64,000 nt of DNA from Nocardioides seonyuensis (GTDB lineage: Bacteria > Actinomycetota > Actinomycetes > Propionibacteriales > Nocardioidaceae): NCBI RefSeq assembly GCF_004683965.1, contig NZ_CP038436.1:3658001-3722000 (forward strand). The letters are read 5' to 3'. Below the pieces are notes generated by a model. That model worked only from the letters and a program-made list of their open reading frames with translations, had not been told where the DNA came from and ran no database searches. Numbering within the stretch: position 1 is the first letter of the stretch; every line of letters starts with the position of its first letter. Both the position numbers and the translations under genes were made by a program. Shown one piece after another: positions 54,593 through 64,000 of the stretch.

Positions 54593-56493
54593 GCCCCGAA
54601 ACTACTACTTCTGCGCGGCGCCGGAGTGGGTCGCCCGGAACTGCGTCGCGTGGAGCGTGGCGTAGAGCCCCCTGCTTGGAGCAGCTCGTCGTGGGTGCCC
54701 GACTGGACGACCCTGCCCTCGTCGAGGACGAGGATCAGGTCTGCCTCTCGCACCGTGGAGAGGCGGTGGGCGATCACCAGGGACGTCCGACCGGCGAGAG
54801 CAGCGTCGAGGGCATGCTGGACGGCCATCTCCGACTCGCTGTCGAGGTGGGCGGTGGCCTCGTCGAGGACGACGATCGGCGGTGCCTTCAGCAGCAGCCT
54901 CGCGATCGCGAGCCGCTGTCGCTCACCGCCGCTGAGGCGGTAGCCGCGATCACCGACCACCGTGTCGAGGCCGTCGGGCAGCGATCGCACCAGGAAGGCG
55001 ATCTGCGCGGCCTCCAGCGCGGCCCAGATGTCGGCGTCGCTCGCGCCGGGTCGTGCGTAGAGCAGGTTGGCCCGAATGGTGTCGTGGAACATGTGGGCGT
55101 CCTGGGTGACGTAGCCGACGGTGTCCTCCAGTGACTGGAGGGCGACGTCGCGGACGTCCCACATGCGATCACGGTTGCCGACGCGCACCGCACCCGAGCC
55201 GACGTCGTACAGCCTGGCCACGAGGTTGGTCACGGTGGTCTTGCCGGCACCGGAGGGACCCACGAGCGCGATCATCTGCCCGGGCTCGGCGACGAACGAC
55301 AGGCCGCGGAGCACCTCGACGTTGTCTCGCTGCTCGGCTCGCGCCACCACTTCCAGCGACGCCAGCGAGATCTCGTCGGCCCGCGGGTAGCGGAACGACA
55401 CGTCGTCGAACTCGAGCCGCTGGGCGTCTGCCGGCAGGGAGACGGCGCCGGGCTTCTCCTGGACCATGCTGGGGAGGTCCAGGAGCTCGAAGACCCGCTC
55501 GAAGCTGACGAGCGCGGTCATCACGTCGATGCGCACGTTGGAGAGGCCCTGCAACGGTCCGAGGAGCCTCACCAGCAGCGTCGAGAGGGCCACCAGGGTC
55601 CCGACCGTGATCGTGCCGCTCATCACGAGGTTGCCGCCGACGCCGAACACGAGGGCAGTCGCCAGGGCTGGCACGAGGAGCATGGCCGCGACGAAGACCC
55701 GCTGGACGAGCGAGATCCGCACGCCCAGGTCGCGCACCACCGCCGCCTTGGCCTGGAAGTTGCGGTCCTCCTCCTCGCGCCGACCGAACAGCTTCAGCAG
55801 CATGGCGCCGCCGACGTTGAACCGCTCGGTCATCGTGTTGCCGAGGTCGGCGTTGCCGTCCATCTGCCTGCGCGTCAGGCCGGCGAGGCGGCTGCCCACC
55901 CAACGCGACGCGACCAGGAGGACCGGGAAGAGCGCCAGGCACAGCAGCGTGACCCGCCAGCTGAGGGCCAGCATGGCGATGCCGACCACGACCACCGAGA
56001 TGGCGTTGGAGACCGTGCCCGACAGGGTCGAGGTGAAGGCGCGCTGCGCGCCGATGACGTCGTTGTTGAGGCGGGAGACCAGGGCGCCGGTCTGGGTGCG
56101 CGTGAAGAACGCCAGCGACTGACGCTGGACGTGCGCGAACACCTGGGCTCGCAGGTCGAAGATCAGCCCCTCGCCGATGCGCGAGGAGAGGTATCCGGTG
56201 GCGACGCTGAACAAGGCACCGACCACGGCCACGACGGCCATCAGGACTGCGAGCAGGGTGACGAGCCCGCGGTCGCCCTCGGCGATGCCGTCGTCGAGGA
56301 GCTTCTTGACCAGCAGGGGCGGGATGACCACGAGCCCGGCGTCGATGACGGTCAGGACCATGAAGACCGTGATCTGGGCACGCAGGGGGCGGGCGAAGCC
56401 GAGCACCCGACGGACGGTCTCGCGCCCCAGTGGATGCTGCGCGACAGAGCGGTCCGCCCTCATGTGGCGGAACGCCGGTCCCATGCCGTGCAT
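54577..56493 (-). CDS. ABC exporter (TM + ATPase half-transporter) with frameshifted C-terminus
   Basis: As sequenced 638 residues. N-terminal six-helix domain (about 35-320: LTVIDAGLVVIPPLLVKKLLDDGI, TQTGALVSRLNNDVIGAQRAF) and nucleotide-binding domain (about 375-605): Walker A VGPSGAGKTTVT, signature YRLSGGERQRLAIARLL, Walker B PPIVVLDEATAHLD, H-loop VIAHRLSTV. A homodimeric exporter of unknown substrate. After THDELLQAGG the frame becomes STPRSTRRSS-like. Restoring one G in the G5 run (C5 at 54668-54672) gives LYATLHATQFRATHSGAAQK and stop at 54605 (629 aa). ATG start 56493; a later ATG at 56484 is also possible. Confidence 0.92.
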   Translation of the reverse strand: MHGMGPAFRHMRADRSVAQHPLGRETVRRVLGFARPLRAQITVFMVLTVIDAGLVVIPPLLVKKLLDDGIAEGDRGLVTLLAVLMAVVAVVGALFSVATGYLSSRIGEGLIFDLRAQVFAHVQRQSLAFFTRTQTGALVSRLNNDVIGAQRAFTSTLSGTVSNAISVVVVGIAMLALSWRVTLLCLALFPVLLVASRWVGSRLAGLTRRQMDGNADLGNTMTERFNVGGAMLLKLFGRREEEDRNFQAKAAVVRDLGVRISLVQRVFVAAMLLVPALATALVFGVGGNLVMSGTITVGTLVALSTLLVRLLGPLQGLSNVRIDVMTALVSFERVFELLDLPSMVQEKPGAVSLPADAQRLEFDDVSFRYPRADEISLASLEVVARAEQRDNVEVLRGLSFVAEPGQMIALVGPSGAGKTTVTNLVARLYDVGSGAVRVGNRDRMWDVRDVALQSLEDTVGYVTQDAHMFHDTIRANLLYARPGASDADIWAALEAAQIAFLVRSLPDGLDTVVGDRGYRLSGGERQRLAIARLLLKAPPIVVLDEATAHLDSESEMAVQHALDAALAGRTSLVIAHRLSTVREADLILVLDEGRVVQSGTHDELLQAGGSTPRSTRRSSGRPTPAPRRSSSFGAWTST

Positions 56494-56578
56494 CCCGGAC
56501 AAGCGCTCTCCCTCCGGTCGTCGACCTCTCGCCGAACCGCGGGGTGAACCGCCGCCGGCGCTGGTTTGTTCCCCGGTC

Positions 56579-57358
56579 CTAGCCCGCGAACGCCGCGACC
56601 AGGGCGCGGAAGCGCTGCACCTGCGCCTCCCGCTCCAGGCGGCACTGGTCGTCGAGGCTGCGGCTGTCGGCTCCCTGCAGCAGCGCCTTGGTGGCGGGTA
56701 CGACGCCGGGCATGGGGGCGCACAGGGCGCTCGCCAGCTCTGCCACGGCAGCGTCCAGGCCGTCCGCCGGCACGACACTGTTGGCCAGGCCGATGGCGAG
56801 GGCCTCCTCCGCCTCGACGAAGCGAGCCGTCGCACAGATCTCCAGGGCGCGCGCGTAGCCGACGTGCTCGACCAAGGGCTTGGTGCCGGTGAGGTCGGGC
56901 ACCAGGCCCAGCGCCGACTCCTTCATGGAGAACCTGACGTCGTCGGCCACGACACGCAGGTCGCACGAAAGCGCCAGCTGGAAGCCCGCGCCGATCGCGT
57001 AGCCGCGCACGCCCGCGATCGAGACGAACCGGGGGTCCCGGAGCCACGTGAAGCCCTCCTGCAGCCCGCCGATCCAGTCGGCCAGCTCGGCGTCGCCGAG
57101 AGCGACCCGGGCAGCGACGCCGTCGGGCGTGGAGGGGTCGAGCATGGCTCGGTCGAGCCCGGCGGAGAAGGTGTCGCCGGCCCCGGTGAGGACCACGACC
57201 CGCACCTCGTCGGGGATCGAGCGGCCCAGCTCGGCCATCGCCTGCCACATGGCCGGGGTCTGCGCGTTGCGCACGCTCGGACGATCGAGGGTGAGGGTCG
57301 CGACGGGGCCGTCCACCTCGAAGCGCAGGCCGACGGAGGCGAGGTCAGGAGAAGTCAT
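56579..57358 (-). CDS. Enoyl-CoA hydratase/isomerase family protein
   Basis: 259-residue crotonase. VATLTLDRPSVRNAQTPAMWQAMAEL, VVVLTGAGDTFSAGLDRAM (first oxyanion half, with the conserved Gly), IAGVRGYAIGAGFQLALSCDLRVV (second half), and FSMKESALGLVPDLTGTKPLVEHVG. The residue for the first catalytic Glu is in RGYAIGAG, where hydratases often have a different pattern, so it may be isomerase-like. Start ambiguous among ATGs at 57370, 57367 and 57358. It follows the ABC-F gene by 22 bases. Confidence 0.9.
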   Translation of the reverse strand: MTSPDLASVGLRFEVDGPVATLTLDRPSVRNAQTPAMWQAMAELGRSIPDEVRVVVLTGAGDTFSAGLDRAMLDPSTPDGVAARVALGDAELADWIGGLQEGFTWLRDPRFVSIAGVRGYAIGAGFQLALSCDLRVVADDVRFSMKESALGLVPDLTGTKPLVEHVGYARALEICATARFVEAEEALAIGLANSVVPADGLDAAVAELASALCAPMPGVVPATKALLQGADSRSLDDQCRLEREAQVQRFRALVAAFAG

Positions 57359-57380
57359 GGCGGACATCATCCCAGCCCCG

Positions 57381-58979
<1,599 letters not shown>

Positions 58980-59092
58980 CAGGGGTCCCATCCTACGGAG
59001 GTCCGCCCCCCGTGCTGGCATCGACGATGCTGGGTACAGCAGGGGCTAACCTGCTAGCCACACGCAGCAGCCCCGTCGAAAGGCACTCCCTC

Positions 59093-60036
<944 letters not shown>

Positions 60037-60040
<4 letters not shown>

Positions 60041-60939
60041 CCGAGCAGCGCCTCGATCTGGTTGACCTGGCGCTGCATCGAACGGATGTAGGGCGCCACG
60101 CTCGGGTGGCGGAACTTCCCGAGCAGGGCGCCCTCGCCCTCGGCGACCCGGGCGAGCGCCCAGTCCAACCGGGTGAAGGCGGTGTAGACGGCCGTCACCC
60201 GCGCTCCCGTGAGCACCTGGGAGGGGTCGGCCAGGCCCCCGGGCAGCGCGGCCACGTAGGCCTCGGCGAGCGGTTCGAGCTCCTCGCGGGTCGAGAGCGA
60301 GAGGTAGCCGAGGTCGGATCCCACCGGGCCCGTGCCCAGGTGGGCCCAGTCGATCGCCACGGCGTGGTCGCCGTCCCGTCCGGGCACGTTGGCCGGGGAG
60401 ACGTCACCGTGCTGGGCGACCTGGGGCAGGCGATCGGCGCGGTCGAGCCAGGTCGAGCGGCGCTCCCACAGGTGCTCGGCCACGTCCGCGACCGGGGTGC
60501 GGGCCAGTGTGCGCCAGCCGCCCCGCCGCTCCACCAGCGCCAACCGGGCACGCAGCTGGCCACGTGCGAGCCACGGGTGACCGCCCAGGGAGACCTCTGC
60601 GAACCGCCCCAGGCTGGCGGCGAGCCACAGACCGGAGGTCTCCTGACGTCGCACCCGACGGTGCACCAGCGTCACGCCCGCGTCGTCCTCGTCCACGCGC
60701 ACCACCGGGGCCTCGCGCATCCCGGGTGCGTCCTCGACGACACCACTGAGCGCGACGTCCGCGGCGCGACGCCAGTAGTTCACGTCGGCAGGGTCGAAGA
60801 GCCCCGGGTGGTCGTGGGGCTCGGGCCTGGCGAGCCGCTTGACCACCACGTCGACGCCGTGCTCGGTCGCTGACCACACGCCCGCGGACGCCGGGCCGGC
60901 ACCCGGCAGCCGCTGCCACCCGGGCTCGGGTTGCCACAT
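60037..60939 (-). CDS. Phosphotransferase family protein (APH fold)
   Basis: 300 residues with an intact APH active site: VDVVVKRLARPEPH (candidate ATP Lys), catalytic VAQHGDVSPANVPGRD (H-G-D-x4-N) and VAIDWAHLGTGPVGSDLGYL. Substrate unknown; members include small-molecule and drug kinases. The C-terminal part (VYTAFTRLDWALARVAEGEGAL) completes a helical subdomain. It is read in the same direction as the VLRF1-NYN-ASCH group, 10 bases downstream of VLRF1, so it is probably cotranscribed. Confidence 0.87.
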
Positions 60940-60949
60940 GGCGGCGAAC

Positions 60950-61561
60950 CTAGCGCACCTCGGCGTTGTCGACCTCGACCTGGAGCGCCTGCGCGTCGAG
61001 GATCGCCGCGTCCAGGACGCTGCGGCGAGGATCGGGCACCGCCAGCCAGGGACCGACGACGACCACGCCGCGCAGCCGGGGGTCGGCGAGCACCTCCTCG
61101 ACCGCGCCCCTGTCGCCCCCGGCCACGACAGGGCCGGGCTGCAGGATCCTGGCTGCGTGGTCCGCGGCAGCCTCGTAGGCCTGCCGGGCCTGGTTGTCCC
61201 GGCGGCGTGCGAAACGCTGCTGGCTCTGGCCGCCCGCCTTGGTGCGTCCCTGGACGTGCCGTCGCCCGATCTTGTGCTCCGCCAGGCGTTCCTCCTCGAG
61301 CCGGGCCACGGCGAAGCCGCCCTTGCGCACCAGAAGCACGCCCCAGGAGCCCGGCGGGACGACCCGGGCGAGGAAGGAGTCGACGTCGGGCGCGTCGTCG
61401 TACGACACCTCGAACGGGAGGCGTGCGACGAAGCGCGACCCGTCGGGGGCGGCGCCCCGCAACCCTCCGTCGGACACCGACAACGACGCAGGTCCGTGAC
61501 GGTCTTCGAAGTTGGCGACCCAGCGAGCCAGGCGCTGGGGCGGCACGAGGACGAGTGGCAT
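60950..61561 (-). CDS. acVLRF1 family peptidyl-tRNA hydrolase (Vms1-like release factor)
   Basis: 203 residues. The diagnostic segment is HKIGRRHVQGRTKAGGQSQQRFARRRDNQ, whose core is GGQSQQRFA: the Gly-Gly-Gln motif of release factors in the form used by actinobacterial VLRF1 and eukaryotic Vms1/ANKZF1. Such proteins release stalled nascent chains from peptidyl-tRNA on the large subunit. N-terminal LARWVANFEDRHG and VARLPFEVSYD and the C-terminal beta strands (VVVVGPWLAVPD) fill the domain. It lies between the APH-like gene and the NYN gene on the same strand, in a small RNA/ribosome-surveillance cluster. Confidence 0.9.
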   Translation of the reverse strand: MPLVLVPPQRLARWVANFEDRHGPASLSVSDGGLRGAAPDGSRFVARLPFEVSYDDAPDVDSFLARVVPPGSWGVLLVRKGGFAVARLEEERLAEHKIGRRHVQGRTKAGGQSQQRFARRRDNQARQAYEAAADHAARILQPGPVVAGGDRGAVEEVLADPRLRGVVVVGPWLAVPDPRRSVLDAAILDAQALQVEVDNAEVR

Positions 61562-61564
61562 GGC

Positions 61565-62098
61565 CTAGAGGAAGTCGAGCGGGTCGAACTCGTCGATCGG
61601 GATGATCTTCACGCGGGGCAGCGGGGTGTTGAAGGCGCCGATGTCGTACTCGAGGTCGATCAGCCGCACGCCCGGCAGCCCGCGGAACGCGGAGTTCACG
61701 AACTCGCCGAAACCCACCACGCCGACCTGTCGGGTGCCGTCGCACAAGCGCGCCACCTGGTCGACGAAGTCGCCGTCGTGGCTGACGAGGAGCACGTCGG
61801 CCTCGCGGTCCACGAGGGCCTCGGCGGTGCGCTGGATCGCGATGTCGACGACCTTGCCCTCACCGCTGAGCGGGATGGGCCGGAACCCGATCGCGTTCAG
61901 CGCCTGCACGAAGCTGATCGGCAGCTCCGTCCCGGCGGCCAGGAAGAACAGGCCGCTCGCGGACTGGTCGAAGGATCGCTCCGCCCACTCCAGGACGCGG
62001 TCCCAGCGAGGTCGCTCATCGGGTCGGGGGCGCCGTCCGAGGATCGAGTTGCCCAGGGTCGCGTCGATGTTCTCGCCGTCGACCAGCACGTAGGTCAT
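61565..62098 (-). CDS. NYN domain (PIN-like) ribonuclease
   Basis: 177 residues. The catalytic acidic set is visible: first Asp in YVLVDGENID, then GKVVDIAIQRTAEAL, and LLVSHDGDFVDQVARL (S-x-D-x-D), the arrangement of NYN/PIN-like metal-dependent RNases. It ends LPRVKIIPIDEFDPLDFL. The ATG at 62098 is preceded by GGAGCGG. It is placed 3 bases upstream of the VLRF1 gene, implying cotranscription and a shared role in RNA or ribosome quality control (inference). Confidence 0.88.
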   Translation of the reverse strand: MTYVLVDGENIDATLGNSILGRRPRPDERPRWDRVLEWAERSFDQSASGLFFLAAGTELPISFVQALNAIGFRPIPLSGEGKVVDIAIQRTAEALVDREADVLLVSHDGDFVDQVARLCDGTRQVGVVGFGEFVNSAFRGLPGVRLIDLEYDIGAFNTPLPRVKIIPIDEFDPLDFL

Positions 62099-62137
62099 CC
62101 GCTCCGCCACGCGACGACTCTCCCACACCTCGCGGTG

Positions 62138-62506
62138 TCAGGCTGGTTGGTAGACCACCCGGAACGACTCCACGAGTGCGTCGCCGGCGCGGGTCACCTC
62201 GGTGGTCTGCACGAGGGCGCGCGGTCGGCCGTCGGAGTCGAGCACGATCGCCAGGGTGCCGACCTCGGGGAGCTCGTCGCCGTAGTCCTCCGCCGGCGCC
62301 GACAACGAGGCCTTCCCCGTGATGAGCAGGGCCTCCAGCTCGTCGTCCGCCTCACCGCTGGAGGCGTCGAACGACCAGGTGGGAGGCGGGACGCTCTCCA
62401 TCGCCGTCTGGCCGAAGTAGCCGGGCGCAGGATTGAGCTTGGCGTGGAACCGGGCGAGGTTCCAGAAGGCGTCGACGTCGTCCTGGGGCTCGTCCGGTGC
62501 GCTCAT
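62138..62506 (-). CDS. Short ASCH-domain-like protein
   Basis: 122 residues. VDAFWNLARFHAKLNPAPGYFGQ, then TWSFDASSGEADDELEALLITGKASLSAPAEDYGDELPEVGTLAIVLDSDGRPRALVQTTEV, follows the ASCH pattern (RNA- or nucleotide-associated beta barrel), but the usual C-terminal EGEGD/WR part is missing, so the barrel is incomplete by classical criteria. The ATG at 62506 fits the start MSAPDEPQDD. It lies upstream of NYN and VLRF1 on the same strand, with a 39-base gap, supporting a functional link. Confidence 0.75.
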   Translation of the reverse strand: MSAPDEPQDDVDAFWNLARFHAKLNPAPGYFGQTAMESVPPPTWSFDASSGEADDELEALLITGKASLSAPAEDYGDELPEVGTLAIVLDSDGRPRALVQTTEVTRAGDALVESFRVVYQPA

Positions 62507-62589
62507 GTCCAGAGGATAGAGGCCCGGACCGCAGCAGCTGTTGGGACGCTCCGGGACATGCTCCGGCCGCACCCGGGTACCCCCACGCC

Positions 62590-63894
62590 ATGAGGGACGA
62601 CGACGCGCAGACCGACCAGGACCGCCGGCACGAGCGCGAGGCGCTCACCCAGCAGGTCAACGAGGTGCTGGCCGAACGCGGCGTGCGGTTCGGGGGCGAG
62701 GACGGTCACCCGTTCCGCGCCGACCCGCTCCCCCGCCTCCTCGACAAGGAGGAATGGCGGCGCCTCTCCGACGCACTGGCCCAGCGCATCCGTGCCCTCG
62801 ACGCGTTCGTCTCGGACGTGTACGGCGCCCGCACGTGCGTGGCCGACGGCGTGGTCCCCGAGCGGGTGCTCCAGGGCACTCCCTACCTCGAGCCGGACCT
62901 GCAGGGCCAGGCACCGCGGGGCGGCGCCTGGGTCTCGATCGGCGGCTTCGACATCGTCCGCGACGACGACGGCACGCTGCTGGTCCTCGAGGACAACCTC
63001 CGCACGCCGTCGGGGATCGCCTACGCGATGGCGGTGTCGGAGACGGTCGCGGCGGTGCGGGGGCTCGAGCCGCCCACCGGGCTGGAGGAGGCGACCCACG
63101 CCCTGCGACGGTGCCTGGAGAGCAGCAACCCCGGGTCCGAGGGAGCGCTGGTCCTGCTGACCGACGGTCCGGTCAACACCGCCTACTACGAGCACCAGCG
63201 CCTGGCCGAGGAGGCGGGCCTCCTGCTCGTCACCCCGGGCGACCTCCGTCGTACCGGCACCAGCCTGACGCTCGCCGACGGCAGCCCCGTGCGCGCGGCC
63301 TACCGGCGGACCGAGCAGGACAGCATCAACGCCGGCGGCGAGCGGACGCCGATCGCGGAGCTGCTCCTCGAGCCCTGGCGCGCAGGGGCCGTCGGGATGG
63401 TGAACTGCTACGGCACGGGCGTGGCAGACGACAAGTCGGTCTACGCCTACGTCGAGGACATGGTCCGCTACTACCTCGACGAGGAGCCCCGGATCGGTTC
63501 GGTGCCGACCTACGACCTGCTCGACCCCGCCCGTCTCGAGGAGGCACTCGACCGCCTCGAGCAGCTGGTCGCCAAGCCGCGCGACGGCGCCGGCGGCGCG
63601 GACGTCCTGATCGGACCTGCCGCATCACCCGAGGAGCTGGAGTCGACGAGGTCAGCCCTGCGGGCCCACCCGGAGAACTGGATCGTGCAGCACGTGGTGA
63701 GCCTGTCGACCCAGCCGACGGTGATCGACGGGAAGGTGCAACCGCGACACGTCGACCTGCGGCCGTTCGCGTTCTACGACGGCGAGCAGGTGACGGTGCC
63801 CACCGGCGGTCTCACCCGGGTCGCCCTCGAGGAGGGCGAGATGGTGGTCAACTCCTCGCAGGACGGCGGGGCGAAGGCCACCTGGGTGGTCTGA
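62590..63894 (+). CDS. Circularly permuted type 2 ATP-grasp protein
   Basis: 434 residues. LLDKEEWRRLSDALAQRIRALDAFVSDVYG, GGAWVSIGGFDIVRDDDGTLLVLEDNLRTPSGIAYAM (ATP-grasp metal region), YRRTEQDSINAGG, LLEPWRAGAVGMVNCYGTGVADDKSVYAYVEDMVRYY, WIVQHVVSLSTQPTVIDGK, and the end VALEEGEMVVNSSQDGGAKATWVV. Proteins of this family usually come with an alpha-E helical partner and a transglutaminase-like protease in a putative peptide-modification operon; neither is beside it here. The product is probably a peptide ligase of unknown substrate. Confidence 0.9.
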   Translation: MRDDDAQTDQDRRHEREALTQQVNEVLAERGVRFGGEDGHPFRADPLPRLLDKEEWRRLSDALAQRIRALDAFVSDVYGARTCVADGVVPERVLQGTPYLEPDLQGQAPRGGAWVSIGGFDIVRDDDGTLLVLEDNLRTPSGIAYAMAVSETVAAVRGLEPPTGLEEATHALRRCLESSNPGSEGALVLLTDGPVNTAYYEHQRLAEEAGLLLVTPGDLRRTGTSLTLADGSPVRAAYRRTEQDSINAGGERTPIAELLLEPWRAGAVGMVNCYGTGVADDKSVYAYVEDMVRYYLDEEPRIGSVPTYDLLDPARLEEALDRLEQLVAKPRDGAGGADVLIGPAASPEELESTRSALRAHPENWIVQHVVSLSTQPTVIDGKVQPRHVDLRPFAFYDGEQVTVPTGGLTRVALEEGEMVVNSSQDGGAKATWVV

Positions 63895-63911
63895 GGAGGC
63901 GCTGGCCGCTC

Positions 63912-64000
63912 TCAGACGTTGAAGCCGAGGGCGCGCAGCTGCTCACGGCCGTCGTCGGTGATCTTGTCCGGGCCCCACGGCGGCATCCACACCCAGTTGA
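63912..64000 (-). CDS. SufT/PaaD-like (DUF59) metal-sulfur cluster assembly protein, N-terminus beyond window
   Basis: The last 28 residues are visible: WVWMPPWGPDKITDDGREQL, then RALGFNV and stop. This is the typical C-terminal tail of DUF59/SufT-type iron-sulfur cluster assembly proteins in actinobacteria. Converges on the ATP-grasp gene with an 18-base gap. Confidence 0.7.
   Translation of the reverse strand, partial: NWVWMPPWGPDKITDDGREQLRALGFNV

Overview
The window is chromosomal DNA from a high-GC actinobacterium, most likely a Nocardioides-like member of the Nocardioidaceae. Support comes from a mycothiol gene (mshC), the actinobacterial block MSMEG_4193 phosphatase / DUF3090 / SCO1664 / mshC, a GuaB1-type enzyme, a fabG-fabI pair of the MabA-InhA kind, an acVLRF1 release factor, a 6C-type small RNA, a DUF222-HNH (REP13E12-like) gene, and frequent GTG starts. 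No prophage, insertion sequence, CRISPR array, rRNA operon or replication origin was seen. Genes are tightly packed: no gene-free stretch exceeds 300 bases. The longest gaps (26526-26788, 34667-34940, 44245-44419, 45899-46140) are described separately.

Layout. 1-9 kb: a site-2 protease (cut by the left edge), a RecB-family nuclease interrupted by an intein, a HAD phosphatase, a coiled-coil membrane protein, and B12-dependent methionine synthase. 9-18 kb: a PAC2 protein, the mshC block, corA, uppP, an aldo/keto reductase, a frameshifted M20 peptidase and tRNA-Leu(GAG). 18-24 kb: two coupled membrane-protein genes, a flavodoxin, a BCCT transporter and a LysR-like effector-domain protein. 23.9-26.5 kb: an overlapping guaB1 / sulfotransferase / nucleosidase operon. 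26.8-32 kb: a membrane protein, an aromatic-amino-acid-type decarboxylase, a YiaA/B protein, and two acyl-CoA dehydrogenases behind a palindromic operator. 32-37.7 kb: def, an rRNA methylase, siroheme synthase/uroporphyrinogen methylase, a CAP protein, a SpoIIE-type phosphatase and a lipase-like hydrolase. 37.7-43.6 kb: a TSUP exporter with SPFH-NfeD membrane-organising genes, an ABC ATPase, an isoaspartyl methyltransferase-like gene and serB. 43.6-48 kb: the most accessory-looking part, with an orphan immunity-like gene, REP-like inverted repeats and the DUF222-HNH gene. 48-54 kb: a HemK-like methyltransferase, a SixA phosphatase, fabI-fabG, dodecin, the 6C RNA, moaA and SURF1. 54-64 kb: an SDR, an ABC exporter, an enoyl-CoA hydratase, an ABC-F protein, a zinc metalloprotease, a kinase-like protein, an RNA-surveillance-like trio (VLRF1, NYN, ASCH), a permuted ATP-grasp protein and a SufT-like gene cut by the right edge.

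The most notable signals are these: an intein with the W-C-T signature of class 3 inteins inside the catalytic DYK motif of the RecB-like nuclease; two genes broken by the same kind of lesion (a G6 tract reduced to G5); REP-like repeats that both flank and are translated inside the DUF222-HNH gene; a 43-bp element shared by two promoters; and a strongly over-represented palindrome, GTCGTACGAC.
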